From Flectonema sp. DT1601 (lineage: Eukaryota; Euglenozoa; Diplonemea; Diplonemida; Diplonemidae), in NCBI GenBank assembly GCA_964019425.1, contig OZ025842.1, positions 667,541-731,540 of the forward strand: 64,000 bases of DNA, in the 5' to 3' direction. Positions 19,011 through 29,700 of the stretch are shown in pieces. Under the pieces are notes generated by a model. That model searched no databases. It had not been told where the DNA came from and was given only the letters and a program-made list of their open reading frames with translations. The position numbers and the translations under genes are program-made. Every line of letters starts with the position of its first letter. The first letter of the stretch is position 1.

Positions 19011-20440
19011 ATCCTGCCTGATCGGTCCGACCTTTTTTTGTATTGGTCACCGACAGCCCTTCGTTCAATAAAAAAACCAATCCACACACAGAAAAAACCC
19101 CGTGAAATCGTTGCGGATATTTTGAACAAAGTTAGTGAAGAAAACTTGCGGAAGAAATTATCGAACCCTCATGTTCTTGTTTCTTCAACTGGATAAATGG
19201 GACTATCAAGAGAATGGGGGATTCAAAAAAGAGCTTTGTAAGACATTCGGTAACAACCTAAATAAGTTTAACAGCAAGGAGAATTTAGATAAGAATAGCA
19301 GTCCTGTACCCCTTCTTGTTTGTGGCATTGGCGAGGGCAAGAGTCGGGCGCTTCAGGAAGCACCGAAGATGCTGAAGAAACTGGCGGAAGATTCCAAGAC
19401 ATTCAGCCAAGTGTTGGTGTTCCAAGTAACCTTTGAGAATGGCACACCGGTGGACAAGAAATTGAATACTTGTGAGCAAGTCCCACTGCGGATCCTTTAC
19501 CACCTTTCTGATCAGACTATCAGTTATAGTCAATTCGAGATCGCTAATGGAAATCAAGGGCTGACCCTTGGTGATGTACTGGATTACCTGGCAAAAGACA
19601 ACGACAAGCCATCAGCTGTGTTACTGATGATTGATGGCGTGCATAACTTGGCTGGGAAACCCATGAAACTACCTGAAGACGACCCTCTCCGCATATTTCT
19701 TTGCAACGTTGTGAGCGGCGATTACTTTTATTTTGTGCCAACGTCGGGGGCATTTCATCTTCCCGCTGTGTTCCTGCACTGCAAGTATTATGGCTATCGA
19801 AGCTCTAAAGCAATCCAGCACCGAGAAAGCATGGATTCCTCTGCCAAAGCTAATTATTGTCCCATTGGTAAACGGGAAACAAATCCGAATCACCCAAGAT
19901 CAGCTCAGCGTCATGGGGGGACATGGCAGGGCCGTGGAGGTTTTGGCGGAAATCATTGCGAACAATACGGAGCAAGTTGACATCAAAGATGGAAAGTCCA
20001 TTGTGATCAATGCAAAAGCTGCATCTGCAGGCGACAGCTTTATCCCTCTGACCAGCTCGCAGGGTGAAATCTTCACTGAAGTCTATCAGCAGAAGTTGTA
20101 TTTGAAGATCGTTTTTCCTAAGTCGGACGAAAGATTTCTGGATTTTGCTATGTCGGAGATACATAAAGCAGTGGGGGATAACGATGTTCTGATATTCTCC
20201 ACCCAGGCTGAGTTTCCCAGTAGCTGGGAGTCTTTATTAAAAGGGAAACTCGTTGGAGTTGTGCATCGTTCGAATTTCAATGATTACTTCGGACCGTTCG
20301 CTGCTTTCTGGCCGAGGAAGCCCACACATTCACCAAGCTCATCCTTGCTCAGACATCGTGCTATGAGCTGGGTTCCAACACAATTCAAATTCCAAAGACC
20401 TCCAACAAACGTGGTCCGCAGAATCTGCAGGGTTTTATAG
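19011..20440 (+). pseudogene. Crinkler/RHS-like P-loop gene, copy 3 (diverged, broken fossil)
   Basis: The 5' part (19,020-19,091) matches the intron of copy 1 (TGTATTGGTCAC, then ACAGCCCTTCG) and ends in CACACACAG, an acceptor. The coding part is a different family member. It shows VPLLVCGIGEGKSRAL (Walker A), QVLVFQVTFENGTP and AVLLMIDGVHNLAG (Walker B-like), then KLIIVPLVNGKQIRITQDQL, and a long downstream region with LIFSTQAEFPSSWESL. The order recalls Crinkler ATPases. The gene looks broken, with perhaps two or three breaks. The non-coding module recurs just downstream, as it does after copy 1. Confidence 0.5.
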
Positions 20441-20639
20441 TGTCCGAATCCACTAAACAGTCATCTTTTGCGGTACTTTTTACACAAGAGCCTTTGGGCA
20501 GCGACATCAAAGGAAACAACAAAGGAAACAAGGCGAATTGCTGTGATTGAAAACCGATCATTTCTTATGGTCATGATTTATTTTCCCCATGCGACAGGAT
20601 TTTGTCTGCGAAATTCAACGAAATATAAGGTTAATCTGA

Positions 20640-20928
20640 ATGGTTTTTTTTTGTTTTGCTTAAGTATGCTAAAATGACAACAATGGCTCGGTTATTATAG
20701 TGGATATGTGGATTATTTCAAGTTAACCATTTTTTTCTTTGTGAACAACTTTATTTTACAACTTCGTTACCTCAGTTTTTATTCCCTGTATTAGGCTTTT
20801 TGGCCTTTCCTCTTTTGGGTCCCTAAACAAAAAACAGCCGTCAGCGGGTTCAAAAAAAAAGTTTTTTCCTTGGAACCCAAAAAATCCTAGAATTCATTCA
20901 GGTAATTTTCCACCAAGCTTAGCACTGC
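20640..20928. repeat. Recurring non-coding module, instance 2
   Basis: Matches instance 1 in order and closely in sequence: GTATGCTAAAATGACAAC, GGATATGTGGATTATTTC, TGTATTAGGCTTTTTGG, AGCCGTCAGCGGGT, TTGGAACCCAAAAAATCC, GGTAATTTTCCACCAA. It is shorter than instance 1 at its 3' end. It lies downstream of P-loop copy 3. Confidence 0.75.
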
Positions 20929-22189
20929 AGAGAAAGAATCAAAGGAATCAGACAGGAAAGTGTATGATTCCAAAGTTGGAAAAATGAACAAAACAACAGA
21001 GACATTTTTTATATATTCTTTAGCTTTCTTCACTTTCAAAAGAAAGCCACGAACGCTCGCAGTAATCTAGTGATTGTGTGCGCTTTGCGCGAACTGCGCA
21101 CTGACGAGCCTTTTCCATCCGGGGTAGTGTCCCAAAGGCTTGAGGCGATCAGGGATTGATACTGATTGTGGAGAAGGCGGTGCTGATGGTGTTATTAATA
21201 GTGTTGGTGCCCCTCTGGCACGTTTAACTGTACTAACTAAGCTGCCCAAACAAAGCCAATTTGAAGGATAGGAATCTCTTGCTTCTCCAGCCAGATTCAT
21301 TACTATCCATCCAAATTCCACAATGCCCACGTCGCATCAGGATAAAGGAATTCAAAATACACGTCTCCACTTCAGATCCTCATGCTCGGGGCAGGTAATA
21401 TCGCAGATTCAAAAAGCAGACTCAAAAACCTGCTCCTCCCCTCCCCATTTGGAGTCAGCTTGATCACTCTTTTTCTCTCACACTCACGTTTTCGAAGCAC
21501 CCTCCTCACCCCTCCACCCTGTGATGACAACAACAACAGGTAAAGAAAAAAAAAGTGCATGAGCTCTCTTCCTTTCGTTGCTGAAAAAAAGGAAAAAAAA
21601 AAAAAAAAACTCTTCCACCTTCTCGAATAAGATTCCCTCCCCACGATTAGATCCCAACAGCATTCCACATTTCTACCTTACAACTTTTTGTTTTATTGCC
21701 ACATTCAAAACAACTTCCACCTTCTGAACGTAGTAAATGAACTCAGAGTTCATTTACTACTGCCACATAAAAAAGAAGAAAAAGAAAAAATAGAAACGTA
21801 CTTTTTGAAGGCAAAGGCCTGAAACATCGCAGGCGAGGCAGTGAAACAGAAGGGGCAAGCCACATTTCCACTCTGCTGAATGGAAGAAAGTGATAATGAA
21901 CAAACCAAAAAATGAACGATAACCTTATTAATACTTATTCCCATCACATTACAGACATAAGTTTGACTGTGAATGATTTATAAAATGATTTCAAACATAC
22001 AACAGATAATGCAAGCCACACTATAAGGTTCTCCCTGGCCGTTGTGTGCTGACCTGGCGGCCGCCCAACTGCTCCGTCACCGATTGGTGGGCCAGCCTGA
22101 GTCCGACTCATGTAAACGTCTTTGTTTTGGAAAGAATTCAGTACCACTGTGGTGAGAGTAACCTTTATGAATACTTTGTTATACCTGCA
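20929..22189. other. Non-coding stretch between module instances 2 and 3
   Basis: No convincing gene on either strand. It contains A runs and the first copy of a CTCTCACACTCACGTTTTC repeat. Confidence 0.5.
21458..21519. repeat. Dispersed 62-bp repeat, copy 1
   Basis: CTTGATCACTC, then CTCTCACACTCACGTTTTC and CACCCTCCTCACCCCTCCAC, match 22,337-22,399 with a few differences. Both copies are on the same strand. Confidence 0.75.
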
Positions 22190-22700
22190 AACCTGCACTA
22201 GAGATACCTGTCCAGGCTCGCTTCGCTCACGCAAAGTTATTTCTCTTTTTATTTCTCTGAATGTACTAATATGCTAGCACAATTTTTGTAATTTTTAGCT
22301 TTCTATTTTTAAAAGACTTCAAGACTTCTTTATACAGCTCGATCACTCTTTTCTCTCACACTCACGTTTTCAAAGCCCACCCTCCTCACCCCTCCACTCC
22401 TGAGTCCTATGAAATTTGAATTCAGTTATTCTTGAATCAGACAGGTGCAAAGTATGGAAGGACAATTACCCGCAAACCGTCCAGGCTCGCTTCCCTTGCG
22501 CAAAGTTATTTATTTATTTTTTGTTTTTCTGAATTAAACTTGTTTTTCTTTTGCCTCAGCATGCAAAATTAAAACAATGGCTAGGTTAGTGGGTATCAGG
22601 CTTACTTTTAAGTTACCCATTTTATCTATCTGAACAACCTTATTTTACAACCAAGCTCTCTGTTTTTCTTCCCTGTATTAGGCTTTTCGATCTATTGGAG
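22190..22700. repeat. Recurring non-coding module, instance 3 (diverged, rearranged)
   Basis: GCACTAGAGATACC and CAGGCTCGCTTCGCTC at 22,196-22,232, a second CCAGGCTCGCTTCCCT at about 22,480, then CAGCATGCAAAATTAAAACAA, AAGTTACCCATTTTATC and CTGTATTAGGCTTTTCG. The order is that of instances 1 and 2 but the sequence is more diverged. It includes the second copy of the 62-bp repeat (22,337-22,399). No P-loop gene precedes this instance. Confidence 0.6.
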
Positions 22701-22921
22701 CAACCTTTCTTTTCCTACGTTAATTCAAATTTATATCCGGTCTTTGTTTGCAATGTTTTTTGTCTTCCATCTTTTTTCATCACTTTTCTTTCGATTGGTA
22801 CGAATAGCCAGCAGTATACCAACCTTCGTGTTTGAATGAGGAACTGTGGGCTTACCGCGCATTGGCATTAATGTGCTAGGAAGGCATAACACTCCCGAAA
22901 ATTTCGCATTTCGGGGGCGGA
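22701..22921. other. Left flank of the 5S-SL array
   Basis: No gene. The last 40 bases hold an inverted repeat (CCCGAAAAT...ATTTCGGG). The array sequence begins within the following CCCCGAAAGACG. Confidence 0.5.
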
Positions 22922-23063
22922 GGCCCCGAAAGACGTAATTTTCGCCGCTCCTGTGTTAATGTTAAAGCTAAGACCGAGCCCCAGCAATACTCTGCTAATA
23001 AATCTTTTCTGCGAATTTTTTCATGGTGGGTCAAACCCCTAAGAAATAAAAAAATCTGCAATT

Positions 23064-23184
23064 GCCTGCGGCCATTACTCTGGTGAATGCACCCCATCCC
23101 GCCCGATTTGGGAAGTTAAGCACCAGCAGGCCTGGTTAGTACTGCGGTGAGTGATCACGTGGGAACCCCGGGTGCTTGCAGGCT
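23064..23184 (+). rRNA. 5S rRNA, first copy of the array (variant)
   Basis: Same as the array 5S but with one extra T (GGCCATTACTCTGG instead of GGCCATACTCTGG) in the helix I-II region. Edge copies of arrays often drift; whether it is expressed is unknown. Confidence 0.85.
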
Positions 23185-23223
23185 TTTTCCCTTACTTCCC
23201 TACCCGCAAGCAAGCATTTCTGC

Positions 23224-23291
23224 TAGTTCTGGCTGGTAGTTCTAAAAGCCACACAATTTCTAATTACCTGGGGTAACTGCTTTTTAAGGTT
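23224..23291 (+). promoter_or_regulatory. Candidate SL RNA promoter region (one per unit)
   Basis: In the 107-bp spacer between the 5S end and the SL start, TAGTTCT occurs twice at 23224 and 23237, about 68 and 55 bases before SL position +1. Trypanosomatid SL promoters have elements at comparable distances. The assignment is inference; the same sequence recurs in every unit. Confidence 0.35.
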
Positions 23292-23405
23292 AACCAACGA
23301 TTCTAAAGCTACAGTTTCTGTACTTTATTGGTACAGTCTCAATATCTAAGCTTGCTTAGAATATTTAGCCAACCTCTTAGGAAGAATTCTCTTCTTTTGG
23401 GGTTT
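23292..23405 (+). ncRNA. Spliced-leader RNA gene (representative array copy)
   Basis: The 39-nt exon (23292-23330) starts AACCAACG, contains CAGTTTCTGTAC and ends CTTTATTG, directly followed by the donor GTACAG. Trypanosome and Leishmania leaders share CAGTTTCTGTACT.TATTG at the same place. The intron part holds CTAAG-CTTG-CTTAG (hairpin), an Sm-like AATATTTA (23360-23367), GAAGA-ATTC-TCTTC (hairpin) and a 7-T terminator at 23403-23409, giving about 114-118 nt, as expected for SL RNA. CTGTAC (23318) pairs with GTACAG (23331), so the splice site sits at the edge of stem-loop I. The RNA donates its exon to the 5' end of nuclear mRNAs by trans-splicing. Confidence 0.93.
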
Positions 23406-23416
23406 TTTTATTGCCC

Positions 23417-23485
23417 GTTCACCTCTGTTTGCCAAGCAGAGAAAATGAACCGAGACTTACCGTGCTTATCCTATTTTTATGTAGA
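23417..23485 (+). ncRNA. Conserved hairpin plus Sm-like site in the unit spacer (candidate third small RNA)
   Basis: After the SL terminator a strong hairpin is present: GTTCA paired with TGAAC (outer) and CTCTG with CAGAG (inner), 23417-23450. Then come GACTTACCG, complementary to a GGTAAGT donor, and ATTTTTATG, which resembles an Sm site (23473-23481). It could be a U-snRNA-like gene, an SL 3' processing element, or chance. There is no clear terminator and no second stem, so support is weak. Confidence 0.25.
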
Positions 23486-23670
23486 AAATTTAATTTATAT
23501 TATTTAATATATTTTTCTTTTGGCTTTTCCCCCCGAAAGACGTAATTTTCGCCGCTCCTGTGTTAATGTTAAAGCTAAGACCGAGCCCCAGCAATACTCT
23601 GCTAATAAATCTTTTCTGCGAATTTTTTCATGGTGGGTCAAACCCCTAAGAAATAAAAAAATCTGCAATT

Positions 23671-23790
23671 GCCTGCGGCCATACTCTGGTGAATGCACCC
23701 CATCCCGCCCGATTTGGGAAGTTAAGCACCAGCAGGCCTGGTTAGTACTGCGGTGAGTGATCACGTGGGAACCCCGGGTGCTTGCAGGCT
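23671..23790 (+). rRNA. 5S rRNA (representative array copy)
   Basis: 120 nt. The ends pair (GCCTGC with GCAGGC). It has the eukaryotic 5S landmarks GGAAGTTAAGCACC (box A region), GGCCTGGTTAGTACTG, GTGGGAACCCCGGGTGC (box C region), and a TTTTT RNA polymerase III terminator right after the 3' end. It transcribes in the same direction as the SL gene. Confidence 0.96.
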
Positions 23791-26700
23791 TTTTCCCTTA
23801 CTTCCCTACCCGCAAGCAAGCATTTCTGCTAGTTCTGGCTGGTAGTTCTAAAAGCCACACAATTTCTAATTACCTGGGGTAACTGCTTTTTAAGGTTAAC
23901 CAACGATTCTAAAGCTACAGTTTCTGTACTTTATTGGTACAGTCTCAATATCTAAGCTTGCTTAGAATATTTAGCCAACCTCTTAGGAAGAATTCTCTTC
24001 TTTTGGGGTTTTTTTATTGCCCGTTCACCTCTGTTTGCCAAGCAGAGAAAATGAACCGAGACTTACCGTGCTTATCCTATTTTTATGTAGAAAATTTAAT
24101 TTATATTATTTAATATATTTTTCTTTTGGCTTTTCCCCCCGAAAGACGTAATTTTCGCCGCTCCTGTGTTAATGTTAAAGCTAAGACCGAGCCCCAGCAA
24201 TACTCTGCTAATAAATCTTTTCTGCGAATTTTTTCATGGTGGGTCAAACCCCTAAGAAATAAAAAAATCTGCAATTGCCTGCGGCCATACTCTGGTGAAT
24301 GCACCCCATCCCGCCCGATTTGGGAAGTTAAGCACCAGCAGGCCTGGTTAGTACTGCGGTGAGTGATCACGTGGGAACCCCGGGTGCTTGCAGGCTTTTT
24401 CCCTTACTTCCCTACCCGCAAGCAAGCATTTCTGCTAGTTCTGGCTGGTAGTTCTAAAAGCCACACAATTTCTAATTACCTGGGGTAACTGCTTTTTAAG
24501 GTTAACCAACGATTCTAAAGCTACAGTTTCTGTACTTTATTGGTACAGTCTCAATATCTAAGCTTGCTTAGAATATTTAGCCAACCTCTTAGGAAGAATT
24601 CTCTTCTTTTGGGGTTTTTTTATTGCCCGTTCACCTCTGTTTGCCAAGCAGAGAAAATGAACCGAGACTTACCGTGCTTATCCTATTTTTATGTAGAAAA
24701 TTTAATTTATATTATTTAATATATTTTTCTTTTGGCTTTTCCCCCCGAAAGACGTAATTTTCGCCGCTCCTGTGTTAATGTTAAAGCTAAGACCGAGCCC
24801 CAGCAATACTCTGCTAATAAATCTTTTCTGCGAATTTTTTCATGGTGGGTCAAACCCCTAAGAAATAAAAAAATCTGCAATTGCCTGCGGCCATACTCTG
24901 GTGAATGCACCCCATCCCGCCCGATTTGGGAAGTTAAGCACCAGCAGGCCTGGTTAGTACTGCGGTGAGTGATCACGTGGGAACCCCGGGTGCTTGCAGG
25001 CTTTTTCCCTTACTTCCCTACCCGCAAGCAAGCATTTCTGCTAGTTCTGGCTGGTAGTTCTAAAAGCCACACAATTTCTAATTACCTGGGGTAACTGCTT
25101 TTTAAGGTTAACCAACGATTCTAAAGCTACAGTTTCTGTACTTTATTGGTACAGTCTCAATATCTAAGCTTGCTTAGAATATTTAGCCAACCTCTTAGGA
25201 AGAATTCTCTTCTTTTGGGGTTTTTTTATTGCCCGTTCACCTCTGTTTGCCAAGCAGAGAAAATGAACCGAGACTTACCGTGCTTATCCTATTTTTATGT
25301 AGAAAATTTAATTTATATTATTTAATATATTTTTCTTTTGGCTTTTCCCCCCGAAAGACGTAATTTTCGCCGCTCCTGTGTTAATGTTAAAGCTAAGACC
25401 GAGCCCCAGCAATACTCTGCTAATAAATCTTTTCTGCGAATTTTTTCATGGTGGGTCAAACCCCTAAGAAATAAAAAAATCTGCAATTGCCTGCGGCCAT
25501 ACTCTGGTGAATGCACCCCATCCCGCCCGATTTGGGAAGTTAAGCACCAGCAGGCCTGGTTAGTACTGCGGTGAGTGATCACGTGGGAACCCCGGGTGCT
25601 TGCAGGCTTTTTCCCTTACTTCCCTACCCGCAAGCAAGCATTTCTGCTAGTTCTGGCTGGTAGTTCTAAAAGCCACACAATTTCTAATTACCTGGGGTAA
25701 CTGCTTTTTAAGGTTAACCAACGATTCTAAAGCTACAGTTTCTGTACTTTATTGGTACAGTCTCAATATCTAAGCTTGCTTAGAATATTTAGCCAACCTC
25801 TTAGGAAGAATTCTCTTCTTTTGGGGTTTTTTTATTGCCCGTTCACCTCTGTTTGCCAAGCAGAGAAAATGAACCGAGACTTACCGTGCTTATCCTATTT
25901 TTATGTAGAAAATTTAATTTATATTATTTAATATATTTTTCTTTTGGCTTTTCCCCCCGAAAGACGTAATTTTCGCCGCTCCTGTGTTAATGTTAAAGCT
26001 AAGACCGAGCCCCAGCAATACTCTGCTAATAAATCTTTTCTGCGAATTTTTTCATGGTGGGTCAAACCCCTAAGAAATAAAAAAATCTGCAATTGCCTGC
26101 GGCCATACTCTGGTGAATGCACCCCATCCCGCCCGATTTGGGAAGTTAAGCACCAGCAGGCCTGGTTAGTACTGCGGTGAGTGATCACGTGGGAACCCCG
26201 GGTGCTTGCAGGCTTTTTCCCTTACTTCCCTACCCGCAAGCAAGCATTTCTGCTAGTTCTGGCTGGTAGTTCTAAAAGCCACACAATTTCTAATTACCTG
26301 GGGTAACTGCTTTTTAAGGTTAACCAACGATTCTAAAGCTACAGTTTCTGTACTTTATTGGTACAGTCTCAATATCTAAGCTTGCTTAGAATATTTAGCC
26401 AACCTCTTAGGAAGAATTCTCTTCTTTTGGGGTTTTTTTATTGCCCGTTCACCTCTGTTTGCCAAGCAGAGAAAATGAACCGAGACTTACCGTGCTTATC
26501 CTATTTTTATGTAGAAAATTTAATTTATATTATTTAATATATTTTTCTTTTGGCTTTTCCCCCCGAAAGACGTAATTTTCGCCGCTCCTGTGTTAATGTT
26601 AAAGCTAAGACCGAGCCCCAGCAATACTCTGCTAATAAATCTTTTCTGCGAATTTTTTCATGGTGGGTCAAACCCCTAAGAAATAAAAAAATCTGCAATT

Positions 26701-29700
26701 GCCTGCGGCCATACTCTGGTGAATGCACCCCATCCCGCCCGATTTGGGAAGTTAAGCACCAGCAGGCCTGGTTAGTACTGCGGTGAGTGATCACGTGGGA
26801 ACCCCGGGTGCTTGCAGGCTTTTTCCCTTACTTCCCTACCCGCAAGCAAGCATTTCTGCTAGTTCTGGCTGGTAGTTCTAAAAGCCACACAATTTCTAAT
26901 TACCTGGGGTAACTGCTTTTTAAGGTTAACCAACGATTCTAAAGCTACAGTTTCTGTACTTTATTGGTACAGTCTCAATATCTAAGCTTGCTTAGAATAT
27001 TTAGCCAACCTCTTAGGAAGAATTCTCTTCTTTTGGGGTTTTTTTATTGCCCGTTCACCTCTGTTTGCCAAGCAGAGAAAATGAACCGAGACTTACCGTG
27101 CTTATCCTATTTTTATGTAGAAAATTTAATTTATATTATTTAATATATTTTTCTTTTGGCTTTTCCCCCCGAAAGACGTAATTTTCGCCGCTCCTGTGTT
27201 AATGTTAAAGCTAAGACCGAGCCCCAGCAATACTCTGCTAATAAATCTTTTCTGCGAATTTTTTCATGGTGGGTCAAACCCCTAAGAAATAAAAAAATCT
27301 GCAATTGCCTGCGGCCATACTCTGGTGAATGCACCCCATCCCGCCCGATTTGGGAAGTTAAGCACCAGCAGGCCTGGTTAGTACTGCGGTGAGTGATCAC
27401 GTGGGAACCCCGGGTGCTTGCAGGCTTTTTCCCTTACTTCCCTACCCGCAAGCAAGCATTTCTGCTAGTTCTGGCTGGTAGTTCTAAAAGCCACACAATT
27501 TCTAATTACCTGGGGTAACTGCTTTTTAAGGTTAACCAACGATTCTAAAGCTACAGTTTCTGTACTTTATTGGTACAGTCTCAATATCTAAGCTTGCTTA
27601 GAATATTTAGCCAACCTCTTAGGAAGAATTCTCTTCTTTTGGGGTTTTTTTATTGCCCGTTCACCTCTGTTTGCCAAGCAGAGAAAATGAACCGAGACTT
27701 ACCGTGCTTATCCTATTTTTATGTAGAAAATTTAATTTATATTATTTAATATATTTTTCTTTTGGCTTTTCCCCCCGAAAGACGTAATTTTCGCCGCTCC
27801 TGTGTTAATGTTAAAGCTAAGACCGAGCCCCAGCAATACTCTGCTAATAAATCTTTTCTGCGAATTTTTTCATGGTGGGTCAAACCCCTAAGAAATAAAA
27901 AAATCTGCAATTGCCTGCGGCCATACTCTGGTGAATGCACCCCATCCCGCCCGATTTGGGAAGTTAAGCACCAGCAGGCCTGGTTAGTACTGCGGTGAGT
28001 GATCACGTGGGAACCCCGGGTGCTTGCAGGCTTTTTCCCTTACTTCCCTACCCGCAAGCAAGCATTTCTGCTAGTTCTGGCTGGTAGTTCTAAAAGCCAC
28101 ACAATTTCTAATTACCTGGGGTAACTGCTTTTTAAGGTTAACCAACGATTCTAAAGCTACAGTTTCTGTACTTTATTGGTACAGTCTCAATATCTAAGCT
28201 TGCTTAGAATATTTAGCCAACCTCTTAGGAAGAATTCTCTTCTTTTGGGGTTTTTTTATTGCCCGTTCACCTCTGTTTGCCAAGCAGAGAAAATGAACCG
28301 AGACTTACCGTGCTTATCCTATTTTTATGTAGAAAATTTAATTTATATTATTTAATATATTTTTCTTTTGGCTTTTCCCCCCGAAAGACGTAATTTTCGC
28401 CGCTCCTGTGTTAATGTTAAAGCTAAGACCGAGCCCCAGCAATACTCTGCTAATAAATCTTTTCTGCGAATTTTTTCATGGTGGGTCAAACCCCTAAGAA
28501 ATAAAAAAATCTGCAATTGCCTGCGGCCATACTCTGGTGAATGCACCCCATCCCGCCCGATTTGGGAAGTTAAGCACCAGCAGGCCTGGTTAGTACTGCG
28601 GTGAGTGATCACGTGGGAACCCCGGGTGCTTGCAGGCTTTTTCCCTTACTTCCCTACCCGCAAGCAAGCATTTCTGCTAGTTCTGGCTGGTAGTTCTAAA
28701 AGCCACACAATTTCTAATTACCTGGGGTAACTGCTTTTTAAGGTTAACCAACGATTCTAAAGCTACAGTTTCTGTACTTTATTGGTACAGTCTCAATATC
28801 TAAGCTTGCTTAGAATATTTAGCCAACCTCTTAGGAAGAATTCTCTTCTTTTGGGGTTTTTTTATTGCCCGTTCACCTCTGTTTGCCAAGCAGAGAAAAT
28901 GAACCGAGACTTACCGTGCTTATCCTATTTTTATGTAGAAAATTTAATTTATATTATTTAATATATTTTTCTTTTGGCTTTTCCCCCCGAAAGACGTAAT
29001 TTTCGCCGCTCCTGTGTTAATGTTAAAGCTAAGACCGAGCCCCAGCAATACTCTGCTAATAAATCTTTTCTGCGAATTTTTTCATGGTGGGTCAAACCCC
29101 TAAGAAATAAAAAAATCTGCAATTGCCTGCGGCCATACTCTGGTGAATGCACCCCATCCCGCCCGATTTGGGAAGTTAAGCACCAGCAGGCCTGGTTAGT
29201 ACTGCGGTGAGTGATCACGTGGGAACCCCGGGTGCTTGCAGGCTTTTTCCCTTACTTCCCTACCCGCAAGCAAGCATTTCTGCTAGTTCTGGCTGGTAGT
29301 TCTAAAAGCCACACAATTTCTAATTACCTGGGGTAACTGCTTTTTAAGGTTAACCAACGATTCTAAAGCTACAGTTTCTGTACTTTATTGGTACAGTCTC
29401 AATATCTAAGCTTGCTTAGAATATTTAGCCAACCTCTTAGGAAGAATTCTCTTCTTTTGGGGTTTTTTTATTGCCCGTTCACCTCTGTTTGCCAAGCAGA
29501 GAAAATGAACCGAGACTTACCGTGCTTATCCTATTTTTATGTAGAAAATTTAATTTATATTATTTAATATATTTTTCTTTTGGCTTTTCCCCCCGAAAGA
29601 CGTAATTTTCGCCGCTCCTGTGTTAATGTTAAAGCTAAGACCGAGCCCCAGCAATACTCTGCTAATAAATCTTTTCTGCGAATTTTTTCATGGTGGGTCA

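Noticed and set aside
21372-22234. Several minus-strand frames of 65-98 codons in the non-coding stretch
   Set aside because: Low-complexity (poly-F/poly-S from A and GA runs) with no domain, conserved start or acceptor; not supported as genes.
23504-23764. Open frames of 86 codons (minus strand) and 78 codons (plus strand) repeated in every 606-bp unit
   Set aside because: They run through the 5S gene and its spacer on both strands and recur only because the array repeats. They have no coding character, and the 5S gene explains the sequence.
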